From Sphaeroforma sirkka (lineage: Eukaryota > Opisthokonta > Ichthyosporea > Ichthyophonida), in NCBI GenBank assembly GCA_001586965.3, contig LUCW03001871.1, forward strand, positions 65,001-96,362: DNA of 31,362 nt, written 5' to 3'. The notes beneath the pieces were generated by a model. That model did not search any database, was not told where the DNA came from, and was given only the letters and a program-made list of their open reading frames with translations. A program made the position numbers and the translations under genes. Below, piece by piece: positions 1 through 9,661 of this stretch (position 1 is its first letter; each line of letters starts with the position of its first letter).

Positions 1-30
1 CACTAATGTCTCGTATCCTCATCCTCACAG

Positions 31-2500
31 ACACGTTCAATCGATTATCCGGGGAGTGTCATTGGTGTTGATGACTCATATACATTCGACAAGTTCAAAG
101 ACGTAAGTGATATGAAAGGTCTGGGCCATCCCTTGACCTGTTGCTGCCGTTTCTGTTCCCAATACGTTTCTGTTAATATACTGAGACTGTGGCTGCAACT
201 GTGTGCTTGTATATCAAAAGTGTTGTTTTACATTGCGTCCGTCCATGCATGTTTGAATACTGCTGGCGCCAATTTCGCAAAAACTTTGGGTGAGTATTAG
301 CTCGCGAGTATGGCATATTGGCATTTGCACATTTCGTCAGTACAAATCCTCCTAAAATCGGGATTGTCCTATTATATATCGAGCTAATCGGCTTACGCCT
401 TCCCTAAAACGCGCAGCAATTTCGGGTGGATATTATAAAAAAGGACAGTAATGACTTGGAATTCGATCTGGTGGGTGTGGATGCGTCAGTTGCAAATGCC
501 TTCCGGCGAATGATGCTGGTCAATGTGAAGACCATGGCCATAGAGAACGTCTACATTGAAGGTGTGTGTGAAGTATTATAAACCGGGTTTAAGTGGTTAT
601 GTAGTGCTGGTCAATGTGAAAGCCATGGCCATAGAGAACGTCTACATTGAAGGTGCATGTGAAGAATTATAGACCGGGTTTAAGTGATTATGTAGTGCTG
701 GTCAATATGAAGGTCATGGCCATAGAGAACGTCTATATTGAAGGCGCGTGTGAACCACCTACACACATGGACCTATCACTCATCACAAGACGAATACGTT
801 TCATTCTGTACACACACACTACAGGCAACACGAGCATTACACAGGATGAGATACTCGCCCACCGACTGGGACTGATCCCCATCAATGTGAACCCGTACTT
901 AGAACATCCCATCGATGGCACAGACGACATCTTTGCATGGAAGCCGTTATTAGGTATGTGTGGGTGTGATATAGTCTTTGCATGGAAGTCGTTATTAGAT
1001 ATGTGTAGGTATGGTATAGTGTTTTACATGGAAGTTCATACTAGGTATGTGTAGGTATGGTATAGTCTTTTGCATGTAATTCATTGTTAGGTATGTGTAG
1101 GTATGGTATAGTCTTTTGCATGTAATTCATTGTTAGGTATATGTAGGTATGGTATAGTCTTTGCATGGTAGTCGTTATTGGGTATGTGTGTGTATGGTAT
1201 AGTCTTTGTATGGTAGTCGTTATTAGGTGTGTGTGGGTGTGATATATACCGCAGACGTGGTGCAGTCTTCACTGGTTTAAGAGAAAGATGGGGTGTGCAC
1301 TTCTATGAGGTCAGGCGATGCCTTTGTATGGAAGTGTTTGTTAGGTATGAGTGAATATGAACTGATACTGTACTGTACTATACTATACTATACTATGATA
1401 TCAATCATACTATGATATAGTTTATACTATGATATAATTTAATACACCATACTATACTGTACTATACCAGAATAAAATATATATTATATAATATAATACA
1501 CTATGCTATACTACACTGTACTATAATATACTATACTACAATACGATATAATATAGTATAGAATAATATAATATAATACACTAGACTAGACTATACTATA
1601 CTATACTACACTACACTATACTACACTATACTTTCTTTACTATACTATACCCTAAATACTGTCCTGTACTATGGAAGTACCTATCATGTATGTGTGGCTA
1701 CGAGACTGTGCGCCGATTGAGTTATACCCATTTGATGATACCGCTATCGGACTCGGACAATCCAATTATATCACCTTTAGTCGAATTTTATCACCTCTAA
1801 ACCAATTATATCACCTCTAAGCCAATTCTATAACCCCTAATCCAATATGACTCGCTTTATTGTGTGTGCTATTTATCCGACAAATCCAACCCAGAGGATG
1901 AAGACCGTATGGATTGCAACACAGTGGTCTTCACCTTGCGCGTCAAGAACGAACAAGTCAAATCCGAAAAGAGGCACCGCGGAGAATCCACCGAAACAGA
2001 ACCGTACTCAGCAAAGAAGACGTTGGATGGTACATTTTAGTATTTTAGTGTTGATTTACGTTGTATCAATATACGTTTTTAACTCCACCGAAACAGCGAC
2101 GTACTCAGCAAAGAAAACGTTGGATGGTTCGTTTCAGTAATTTAGTATTGATTTACCTTGTATCAGTATACGTTTAAACTCCGCCGAGACGGCGCCGTAT
2201 CCAGCAAAGAAAAACTATGTATAGTATGATTGATTATCATTCGTTTTATAGGAGTGCTCATGCGGTGTAGTAACCACGTGTTCTGTGTCTCTGTGTCACT
2301 GTGTCAGTGGGCAGGGGCACGTGATTCTTTTGCGTATGTGTGTGAACAGATGAGCATAGCTCGCGCTGGAGTGCCCAGACGACGACGATACACAATCTGT
2401 CCTGTTGTTGCTGCTTTGTCCTATCACGGACTTACTGGATGGACCTGTTTTAAGCCCATATTGTCGCTATATGTATACGTGTGTGAATGCGTACATGGAC

Positions 2501-2554
<54 letters not shown>

Positions 2555-2559
2555 TTATT

Positions 2560-2599
<40 letters not shown>

Positions 2600-5337
2600 G
2601 TATGTATGTATGTATGTATGTATTTATGTATGTATATACGTTTTGATATGTGTATATAGCTACGTTTGTAACCCACAAATGCACCATGGCCAGCAAACCC
2701 TCCCTGTCTGTGCACTCAACTGTTCCTCACTCTCCACTACCCAGTCATGTCAGGCGATCTGGAATGGGAACCACAAGGCTGGCAAGAGACAGGGTTCTTG
2801 GAAAACCCTATAGCACCTCTCATGGACGATATAATTATAACTAAACTCAGGCCCGGCCAAGTATGTACTGATATGTGTTGTTATGTTGTTGTTTTTTTCA
2901 ATGGTAAGCCGATAAACCAGTGCTTGGCAGTGTGACTGTGGTTTAAATGCTTGTGAACTGTTTGTAGCAGTGGTATAGTAGCTATTTATAGTAGTGGTAT
3001 AGTAACTATTTATAGTAGTGGTATAGTAACTATTTATAGTAGTGGTATATTAACTATTCATAGTAGCGGTATAGTAACTATTTATAGCAGTGGTATAGTA
3101 TCTATTTATAGTAGTGGTATAGTAACTATTTATAGTAGTGGTATAGTAGCTATTTATAGATGTGGTATAGTAACTATCAGTAGCAGTGGTACGGTAGGCG
3201 TGGGGATGCATGTCATCACTACATATCCACACGCCCTACAGTCCCCACCGAGAATATTCTCGACATAATGGCCCAATCCTATACTATACTACACTATACT
3301 GTACTATACTATACTGTACTTCACTACACTACATTACACCACACTCTTCGGTATCCAGCTCATCGCCCGGTTATTCAGCCCATACCTCTCCTCTGATAGA
3401 CATCTTATCCAACTACCAACTTCACTAGCCAACTCGCACCCACACGGGAGAGATGCCGTACTAATATATCTACCCCTCCTGCAGCACCTGGACGTCACCA
3501 TGCACTGTCGCTTGGGCGAAGGATATGACCACGCCAAATGGTCGCCCGTGGGCACAGCCTCGTACCGATTACTGCCAGAGATCATCCTCAAGGAAGAGAT
3601 TCGCGGAGAGGCTGCGGAGAGGTTACAGAAGTGCTTTAGCAAGGGCGTCATCGAGCTGGTCGATACAAAGAGTATGTCGTATGGTATCCCGGGCGCGTGT
3701 CGAAAACCTGTTGTGAAGTTTCGCTGGTGGTGGTATAAAAGTGTGCAAATGGACTGTTCTGTGTTGTAAACGTACCTCTAAGGGGGGTGGCTATGCAGGA
3801 CACTTCACTGCTGTGTGCTATTGAGCTAACATTTGTTTTCTGAGCCAAACCCCTGTGCCGTGTCGTGGTATGAGTTGTTGATGGATTTAAATCTTGGGTG
3901 CGTTACATGCTCGGTTCCTTGTACGGAAATTCAAAACTTTAACCTGATGTTTCAATACTGTGGTTATGTTAATCTTGTGGTGGTACCTTGCACAGGCCTC
4001 CGACATTCGACTGGTATATTAGTCTTGTGACGGCATCTTAGATATTCCGGCTAGAATATCTATACGTATTTGTCGTACGCAGGCGAATGTCGCCCGAGCT
4101 ATTAGTGCCTGTGTACACTTACGCACACACAAGTGCCTATGTCGATCATTATCGTCGCGAGTGACTACTATACGATGTATGAAAAACGCACCGCGCAACA
4201 CACGAGACATGCATGTAAACGGTATTGATTGTTGAAGTATCTTGGATGAGATTGTAGGGCTATAATATATGCCACACTAGACCTACAACCGGGATTGATT
4301 GTTGTGGAGATAAGTATCTTGATTGGGATTGATTGTTGTGGAGATAAGTATCTTGATTGGGATTATACGGTTTTAATACATACGTACGCCGGTGTGAACG
4401 GAATCACGTAAGGCTGGATAGTCCCACGGCCTCGATGCATAGTAGTAGGTTACATCGCACCTCTGACTCATCGCACCTATCGACCGTGTTACTGTACAGA
4501 GGGCAAGGTGGCTAAGGTGGCCAATCCGCGATTGGAGACTATGTCACGTGAGGTGTTCAGGCATGCCGATCTGGCCCAAAAAGTGGACCTGAACAGAGTG
4601 CGAAATCACTTCATATGTAAGTCATACCCTCGATGTGTGAGATGGGACCATTATGTTCGTGCCGCTTTGGGAGTGAGGTGTTGATGTCATATGTAGTTAT
4701 CGCTTTATATATTTGGAGAACAGTTGTGCACACATGTGCGTAGTTATATGTACGTCTGATATAAATATATATATGTATGGTTTTTATCATTGTGTGTATG
4801 TTTGGTGATGTTAATCTATGTATGTCTGATGTTGTTATTAAATGTACGTTGATAATATTATTCTCTGTATGTTTGATGATATTGTCATATGTACTTCTGG
4901 TGATATGCGAATGCTCGCACAGATTTGAGCGAAGATCAAGGCCATTCCGATCATTCATATACCCATTTCTTTCTAAGGAATAGACATACGCTCTCGTCAA
5001 GGGCATATAGTACAATGAATACGTACCGAATACACAACACATACACGCATTCATTCTTTTTGCGTTACCATGACACTTCAGAAGGATTTATCACTATATC
5101 CCAACAATCCTATATTTAATAGGGCCTTGTTTTAGATAGGACACATGTGTGCATATATATGCCAAGTTGATACAATAGTTCTGCTTCTGATTTTGGCTTC
5201 GTTTTGCACCGGCTGCAGTTTCTGTCGAATCTATCGGCGCAGTCCCACCGGAAACAATCTTCATGGAATCGGTGAAGCTATTAGAGAAGAAGTGTGAAGG
5301 CCTGTTGGAGGAACTAGACAAGCTAGTCGAGGCCTGA
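31..5337 (+). CDS. POLR1C: POLR1C/RPAC1 (AC40), shared subunit of RNA polymerases I and III; 5'-partial, 8 exons
   Basis: Exons read from conserved protein blocks and GT-AG sites: 31-102, 417-561, 825-953, 1895-2029, 2745-2860, 3485-3671, 4500-4616, 5219-5337. They sum to 1020 nt (339 codons plus TGA) and every phase matches. Human RPAC1 is about 346 residues; roughly the first 30 are missing because the window opens in an intron (acceptor CAG at 28-30). AC40 pairs with AC19 in the alpha-like assembly platform of Pol I and Pol III. Diagnostic blocks: [20 protein letters not shown] (exon 2), [14 protein letters not shown] (exon 3), TKLRPGQ (exon 5), [18 protein letters not shown] (exon 6), [14 protein letters not shown] (exon 7), [12 protein letters not shown] spanning exons 7-8. 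The TASYRLLP block and the [16 protein letters not shown] form separate it from RPB3. Several introns contain tandem copies of exon ends (listed separately). Unsure only of minor splice choices next to those copies. Confidence 0.93.
511..755 (+). repeat. Three tandem 91-bp copies of the exon 2 3' end plus splice donor
   Basis: The last ~50 nt of exon 2 and the first ~40 nt of intron 2 are present three times at a spacing of 91 bp. Copy ends (last exon G) fall at 561, 652 and 743. Donors read GTGTGT, GTGCAT and GCGCGT, so the third has lost the GT. The coding block [10 protein letters not shown] is preserved in all three, and the third copy stays open into exon 3. Because 91 is not a multiple of 3, using a later donor through read-through would shift the frame. 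The first copy is the only one that joins exon 3 in phase with the rest of exon 2. Confidence 0.9.
930..1353 (+). repeat. About eight tandem ~45-bp copies of the exon 3 3' end plus donor site
   Basis: Units start near 930, 975, 1020, 1065, 1112, 1158 and 1203, with an isolated eighth near 1320. Each holds 24 nt of the exon 3 end (codons for SLHGSRY in one frame; the gene frame gives FAWKPLL) followed by about 21 nt of intron starting at the donor. The first unit is the real exon end at 953. Donors in later units are mostly intact (GTATGTG, GTATATG, GTGTGTG, GTATGAG); unit 2 has lost it (ATATGTG). The array occupies the first ~400 nt of intron 3. Confidence 0.88.
1355..1665. repeat. Low-complexity (ACTAT)n / ATATA tract in intron 3
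   Basis: Imperfect repeats of ACTAT/TACTA alternate with ATAATATA runs. No coding content. It lies between the exon 3 end copies and the intron 3 acceptor region. Confidence 0.8.
1760..1846. repeat. Four ~21-bp tandem repeats just upstream of the exon 4 acceptor
   Basis: Units follow the pattern CCAATTATATCACCTCTAA with a few substitutions. The array ends about 48 nt before the exon 4 start at 1895, in the region where a branch point and polypyrimidine tract are expected. Confidence 0.75.
1987..2217 (+). repeat. Three tandem ~97-bp copies of the exon 4 3' end plus donor
   Basis: Copies begin at 1987, 2084 and 2180 (spacing 97 and 96). Each has about 43 nt of exon 4 end (protein [14 protein letters not shown] in copy 1) followed by the same intron segment. 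Copy 1 is the real exon end at 2029, donor GTACAT. Copy 2 keeps a GT (GTTCGT). Copy 3 has diverged and lost the donor. The decreasing similarity with distance suggests successive duplication or an uneven decay. Confidence 0.88.
2501..2638. repeat. Compound microsatellite (AT)n-(GT)n-(AT)n-(TATG)n in intron 4
   Basis: Runs of AT, then about 19 GT units, then AT again, then TATG tetranucleotides. Reading frames through it on either strand are artefacts of the repeats. Confidence 0.95.
2962..3202. repeat. About ten 24-bp minisatellite units in intron 5
   Basis: Unit close to AGTGGTATAGTAACTATTTA plus a TAGT link, repeated head to tail with scattered substitutions. There are no spacers, so it is a minisatellite and not an interspersed array. 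Unlike the repeats in introns 2-4, the unit does not resemble the adjacent exon end. Confidence 0.88.
3271..3345. repeat. (ACTAT/ACTGT)n low-complexity tract in intron 5
   Basis: Imperfect CTATACTA repeats like those in intron 3. Confidence 0.7.
4291..4368. repeat. 34-bp tandem duplication in intron 6
   Basis: GGGATTGATTGTTGTGGAGA followed by TAAGTATCTTGATT occurs twice in a row (4291, 4325), then a partial third unit at 4359. A more diverged relative lies near 4222. Confidence 0.8.
4740..4912. repeat. Degenerate ~40-bp tandem repeats in intron 7
   Basis: Several diverged segments share the pattern TATGTRYGTYTGATGRTRTT. The array is old compared with those of introns 2-4. No coding content. 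Confidence 0.5.
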
Positions 5338-5358
5338 GGTCATTGATCAACCGACTAT

Positions 5359-5364
5359 AATAAA
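5359..5364 (+). promoter_or_regulatory. Polyadenylation signal AATAAA of POLR1C
   Basis: A canonical AATAAA starts 22 nt after the TGA stop of exon 8. The short distance implies a very compact 3' UTR. No competing signal is closer. Confidence 0.6.
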
Positions 5365-5633
5365 AACATTGTAATATGATGAGCGATGCACTGAGTACTG
5401 AACGCCAATTATAAGTGCTGTGTATCCAGCAGCTATTACGTTGTCTGATATCACAGTACCTACATTTATAATGCCAATGTTGCGAAAGGTTAGCTGGGTC
5501 TGTTAGAACCAGTTGTATCACCGGAACGGTCGCGTCTGTTGCAAAATTTATGTGAGAGTCATAATTCATAGGACTATGAAATGATACTCATGGACTTTGT
5601 ACTTTTTACAGGTGTATATGAATGTACGAGGCT

Positions 5634-5667
<34 letters not shown>

Positions 5668-5680
5668 CTATATGAGTATT

Positions 5681-5728
<48 letters not shown>

Positions 5729-5774
5729 AAACTATATACATACATATATATATATATATATATGTGTGTGTGTT

Positions 5775-5807
<33 letters not shown>

Positions 5808-6193
5808 GTGTCGGATACATACCTTCATATCTTTCTAGGTAAATAAGGTGCCAGCCTCTTGGATGCCGGATTATATATGGTGTGTTACAGGCAGTAAATT
5901 GTCCACATATACATTAATTATTAATATAGGTGACAGATATTTTATATTCACAGTGAAATGATTCTTGTGAAGTAGTCTTGCCCGTATGTCCAAACCAAGC
6001 ATGTAATCACTATAGTTTTAAACTCCGAACTAAACTTAATTAGACTATGCATTCAGCAAAAGTAATGGCTACCATAAATATGCAGTGTAAGCTTATATCA
6101 ACTTTATTTTATACACTTTCGCTGGTCTTGGTTCCAACATGCACTTCAATGATACAAGGTTTAAAAAATGTCAAGAAAAAACTGTAAAAGTTT
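5365..6193. other. Intergenic region between POLR1C and the tRNA array
   Basis: AT-rich DNA with no ORF longer than expected by chance outside the microsatellite at 5636-5811. I see no RNA gene or promoter that I could defend. Confidence 0.6.
5636..5811. repeat. Compound (AT)n/(GT)n microsatellite
   Basis: Two AT blocks each followed by GT runs, the second GT run broken by TTTG. ORFs on both strands here consist of YIYI or CVCV repeats and are artefacts. Confidence 0.95.
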
Positions 6194-6194
6194 A

Positions 6195-6265
6195 AGCAGC
6201 GGTCGGTTTTGATCCGACGTCCTCGAGGTTATGGGCCTCGCGCGCTCCCTCTGCGCCACGCTGCT
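6195..6265 (-). tRNA. tRNA-Met(CAT), initiator type, copy 1
   Basis: A 71-nt cloverleaf on the - strand, without an intron. Acceptor AGCAGCG pairs with CGCTGCT (7 bp, A1:U72). D stem GCGC/GCGC, anticodon stem CGAGG/CCTCG, loop CCCATAA with anticodon CAT, variable loop AGGAC, T stem GTCGG/CCGAC, T loop ATCAAAA. A1:U72, C33 and A54/A60 in the T loop (no TTC) are marks of eukaryotic cytoplasmic initiator tRNA. Differences from the usual initiator are A29:U41 instead of G:C, A57 instead of G57, and a T as discriminator base. A-box TGGCGCAGAGG and B-box GGATCAAAACC are present. A TTTT tract lies about 6 nt past the 3' end. Confidence 0.85.
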
Positions 6266-6283
6266 GTCATCCTGAGCCAAACA

Positions 6284-6401
6284 GAATATATATGTCACAA
6301 ATATTTGGCTATATATTAATCTAGTTTAGTTAATCTCTAGTTTAGTTAATCAGGTAAAAACTTAAAAGGTTGCTTGACATCTGCTGCATTTGGTGACGTC
6401 A
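6284..6401 (-). promoter_or_regulatory. Conserved 5' flank of the tRNA genes: TATA-like tract and TGACGTCA block
   Basis: Upstream of tRNA copy 1 (- strand) lie a TATATAT tract about 20-25 nt away and, further out, the CRE-like octamer TGACGTCA at 6394-6401 beside GATGTCAAGCAA. Unit 2 has the same block at about 7560-7589 with TGACGTTA, and unit 3 has AGACGTCA at 8493-8500. Conservation against drifting flanks suggests a role; AT-rich TATA-like upstream elements help Pol III in plants and fission yeast. The assignment is inference. Confidence 0.35.
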
Positions 6402-6786
6402 TACATATGAATGAATTATTTTTATATAAATAATCATCATACGTTCAGCGTTTTTCTATGTTAAAAATTTAAAATCCTAGCACGTTGTGACAGTAGATAA
6501 ATATCCGAAAACAACTACAAACGAAGTTTTCGTCGTAAGCCTTGGCACAGTGCAGAATCGCGAATTATATGCAATTCATGATAATTGGTCGAATAGGTCA
6601 AGCCTGAATTGTAGCTACAAGAATCAGATTTGAATTTGAGTGAAATATTTACAATTGTAGAACGGCCTGTGAGAGCTGTTTGATCGTTTGACAATAGTGT
6701 AGTAACTATATGACATTTAGCAGTCGCACTGGTATATCATACCCTCGCTACATGCGAGCTATGGTGCCATTAATTGTTGTCACTCG

Positions 6787-6956
6787 TGGGTGGATCAATG
6801 AACGCGTTCAATACTACTATTCAGATTTTATATCGTCGTGCCAGATTTCAGCACTGACACACTGCTTCGGCAAAAGATGCAGAGTGTCAGTGCTGAAATC
6901 TGTCTCGACGATATGAAACTTAAAAAATAGTAATGAACCCATTCATTGATCCACCC
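6787..6956. repeat. Foldback element, ~80-bp inverted arms
   Basis: Inner arms 6830-6860 and 6884-6914 match in 29 of 31 positions around a ~23-nt loop; outer arms continue with looser pairing to about 6787 and 6956 (GTGGGTGGATCAATGAA against its complement). The counterpart in the next unit (about 8050-8125) keeps mainly the right arm, so the palindrome was either gained in unit 1 or lost in unit 2. Confidence 0.85.
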
Positions 6957-6972
6957 AAGTGTTGACAAATAA

Positions 6973-7381
6973 TAGGTATTGTCCATCATCCTTTACAATA
7001 CGGAATAATCCTACCCCAGAGATGCTACATGTAGTCAAGAAGGTATGCGTACTTTCCTATAGAATCCCACTAAAAATCGAGGCAAATAGTCAAGTATGAA
7101 ACTGAGATTATTTACTCTAGTAGTGCACCAGGCCATATAACCAAAATTGAGAGGACCGAGAGAAGCAGGATTTTTATAAATAGGTATTGTCCATCATCCT
7201 TTACAATACGGAATAATCCTACCCCAGAGATGCTACATGTAGTCAAGAAGGTATGTGTACTTTTCTATAGAATCCCACTAAAAATCGAGGCAAATAGTCA
7301 AGTATGAAACTGAGATTATTTACTAGTAGTGCACCAGACCATATAAACAAAATTGAGAGGACCGAGAGAAGCAGGATGTAT
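6973..7381. repeat. 208-bp direct duplication downstream of tRNA copy 2
   Basis: The segment starting TAGGTATTGTCCATCATCC at 6973 recurs at 7181 with only a few changes, and a more diverged third copy sits at 8131-8344 directly before tRNA copy 3. In the - orientation these are 3' flanks of the tRNA genes. Confidence 0.85.
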
Positions 7382-7401
7382 ATAAAAATAGTAAATACAC
7401 A

Positions 7402-7472
7402 AGCAGCGGTCGGTTTTGATCCGACGTCCTCGAGGTTATGGGCCTCGCGCGCTTCCTCTGCGCCACGCTGCA
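7402..7472 (-). tRNA. tRNA-Met(CAT), initiator type, copy 2
   Basis: Same gene as copy 1 with two differences: the D loop reads AGAGGAA (closer to the usual initiator AGCGGAA) and position 1 is T, which leaves a T:T mismatch at 1:72. Stems are otherwise complete. A T5 run follows about 15 nt downstream. The 1:72 mismatch makes function less certain than for copies 1 and 3. Confidence 0.78.
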
Positions 7473-8344
7473 ATCGTTCTGAGCCAATTAGAATATATCT
7501 ATGGCAATTATGTAGCTATATATTAGCTGAGTTCACTAGCTCATGGGTAAATGAAAATTGCTTGACATCTACTGCATTCGGTAACGTCATATATATATTA
7601 GGATTGTTTTTTATTCTGTTTTTTTAATACAATATTACAGTGCATTTTTTTAAAAAGGTCCCCGCACGTTTTGTCCCCGCACGTTTCGTCCCCGCATATT
7701 TTGACGGTATATTTCTGAAAGTGATTCTAGGAATGAAGTCTTCGTCTCAGGCCTTGGCACAGTATAGAATCACGTAGTACAGGCAATTTATGAATGATAA
7801 CTGGACGATTAAATCAAGTCTGAGCGGATGTTTTGAAGTATGTGTTATAGCTACAACAATCAGACTTAGATTTAGTGAGATATCTATATTTGTGCATCTT
7901 ATGTAATACACCAGCTTGTGAGAGCCCTTTGATCGTTTGATCGAAGTGTAGAAACTAGTTAACGTACAAGGGTCGCATGTTATATCATATCTTCGCTACA
8001 TGTGAACTATAATGCTGACACTCCACATCTTTACTGAAACACTATATCGCTGCTGAAATCTGACACGACGATATGAAATCTGAAAATTACTGATAAACGC
8101 ATTCACTAATCGACCCACGAATTGATATAATCTGGATATTGTCCATCATAATTTGCAAAGCTGAATAATTCTGCCCCTTAAATGCTACATGTTGTCAAGC
8201 TATCCAAAAGGTGTGCGTACTGTCCTATAGAACCCCGTCAAAAATCGGTGCAGACAGCAAAGTATAACACTATGTTGAGTCAACTCAGTGGTGTACCCGA
8301 CCATATATATGAAAACAAGATTGCAGAAAAAAATGAAAATTTTA

Positions 8345-8415
8345 AGCAGCGGTCGGTTTTGATCCGACGTCCTCGAGGTTATGGGCCTCGCGCGCTCCCT
8401 CTGCGCCACGCTGCT
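8345..8415 (-). tRNA. tRNA-Met(CAT), initiator type, copy 3
   Basis: Identical over all 71 nt to copy 1, although the flanks have diverged visibly. TTTT lies about 5-10 nt downstream. Conserved gene against changed flanks suggests selection or gene conversion, not recent duplication alone. Confidence 0.85.
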
Positions 8416-8743
8416 GTTCTAACTGAGCTAGTCAAGTTATGTTTACTGTCTTAAAGTTGATTTTTATACCTTGGATTGCTCCTTGACATCTGTGACGTCT
8501 TGCAACACAGTGACGTGTTTTTTTTCTCACAGTGCAGCTTTTACGGTGTAGCTCAATCCTAGCACTTCAATTTTGCCATGAGCCACTCCTTAATCTGTCT
8601 GTATCATCGCCTGTGTTCCTTTACGAGCCGGTTGCGGATTTGAACGAATACCCATGTATCACTGATAAACATTTTTTTTACGTGCAATTATAGCTCCAAT
8701 CGACATCACATGGTGATTCAATTTCTTACGACCTTAATAAGTT
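8416..8743. other. No gene seen between the tRNA array and element C
   Basis: Contains the tail of the third tRNA unit (to about 8505), a T8 run and AT-rich unique sequence. A 5' LTR of element C could lie here but I found no matching copy downstream. Confidence 0.4.
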
Positions 8744-8998
8744 GTGTTCTCTAGTTCCTGGGTATCTCGAAGGTCGTTACATAAATTCTTGAAGTGTTGT
8801 TGTTCAGAGCATGGTAACAACCCATCTCGTAATGCTTCTAGGTGCTTCAAACCGATAAACAACAGGATTGGTGGCAGGGATATGAAGAATGTATCCCTTT
8901 TCAACAAGAAGCGTCGTGTTGCTTCATTTGACAGGCCAACTAAAGATGAATATTATATGTGCCTGGCCCGTTCACACCAGACTGATATGTGTATTTGA
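8744..8998 (+). pseudogene. Element C gag/nucleocapsid-like fragment
   Basis: 84-codon open frame. Residues 18-41 include C20-x2-H23-G, then C34 followed by FKPINNR, resembling the C-x2-H-x9-C-x2-LK knuckle found ahead of the protease in many plant and fungal gypsy polyproteins. The rest is basic and unrecognised. The call depends on its position ahead of the protease and RT relics. Confidence 0.4.
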
Positions 8999-9125
8999 CC
9001 TTCGCTGATGGTCGCTTTGGAAGTGGGCTTTACCAGCCTGCCTATGAGACTAGTAAATAATATTTGGATCATGTGTAGTTAATCCATCTTTGCTTCGAGG
9101 AGTGCACTTTGCAAAGCGAGGTTAA

Positions 9126-9469
9126 GTGAAGAGTGTTATCACATTGAATATTTATGACGGTGAAGAATGGATACTGGAGGATACAGAACTGGATAGCGAA
9201 GGTGATGTGAACAAGATCATTCTAATGACAATAGGGTAAAAAAAAGGTGAAACCCATGGACAAATTCTTGGACATGCGCAAAGCCAGTATACCAGAGAAC
9301 TCTACAAATTAAACAAATTAAACCGAGTGAAATCCGATGTATGGCAGTGCGCAGTATTGTTTCCTAAATGTAGCGAATCAATATTCTCTCAACAACACAG
9401 TCGTTTCAATTATGAATCAATCGACCTTTACTTCGTTGAATGGTGGGGCATGATTACCGCTGTGAACTG
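9126..9469 (+). pseudogene. Element C protease-like region with one in-frame stop
   Basis: One frame is open from 9126 to 9236, broken by TAA at 9237-9239, then open to 9466. The first part contains ELDSEGDVNKIIL, which could be a decayed retropepsin active site (usual form LDSGADVNxI). The second part (about 75 codons, with YTRELYKLNKLNRVKSDVW) has a coding-like composition but no motif I recognise. Confidence 0.4.
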
Positions 9470-9661
9470 AAAGTATTATGATATACTTTCAAAACTAAGA
9501 CCCCACCGAATACTACATAATTTCCAAAAAAGGTACTCCTATATGAGGTTCACATGATAATGGTAGACTATATCGCTGTTTCATTCCCAGGATCCAGTGA
9601 TGTTAAATATTTAACATGGAACGGAATCGGACCGGTGGGTATTATGTAATAGCCTAAGTCG

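Larger units (their letters stand above)
6195..8505 (-). repeat. Tandem array of ~0.95-1.2 kb units each carrying one tRNA-Met gene
   Basis: tRNA starts are spaced 1207 and 943 bp; removing a 208-bp extra duplication from the first gives about 1.0 kb. Homology between units covers both sides of the tRNA, for example the blocks near 6540/7745 (CCTTGGCACAGT), 6665/7918 (TGTGAGAGC) and 6690/7930 (TTTGATCGTTTGA). Third-unit homology on the + side fades after about 8500. This pattern fits segmental tandem duplication better than dispersed tRNA-derived SINEs. Confidence 0.8.

Noticed and set aside
2230..2715. Overlapping ORFs rich in YIYI, CVCV and THTH on both strands
   Set aside because: They are translations of the (AT)n/(GT)n microsatellite within POLR1C intron 4. 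The same applies to 5574-5842.
2962..3202. Regular repeats that could suggest a CRISPR array
   Set aside because: Units are head to tail with no unique spacers, in an intron of a eukaryotic gene.
3334..3651. 105-codon ORF on the - strand
   Set aside because: It is the antisense shadow of POLR1C exon 6 and carries no motif of its own.
6195..8415. tRNA-derived SINE insertions
   Set aside because: Homology between copies extends for hundreds of bases on both sides of the tRNA, there is no A-rich tail or target-site duplication, and the cloverleaf is intact.
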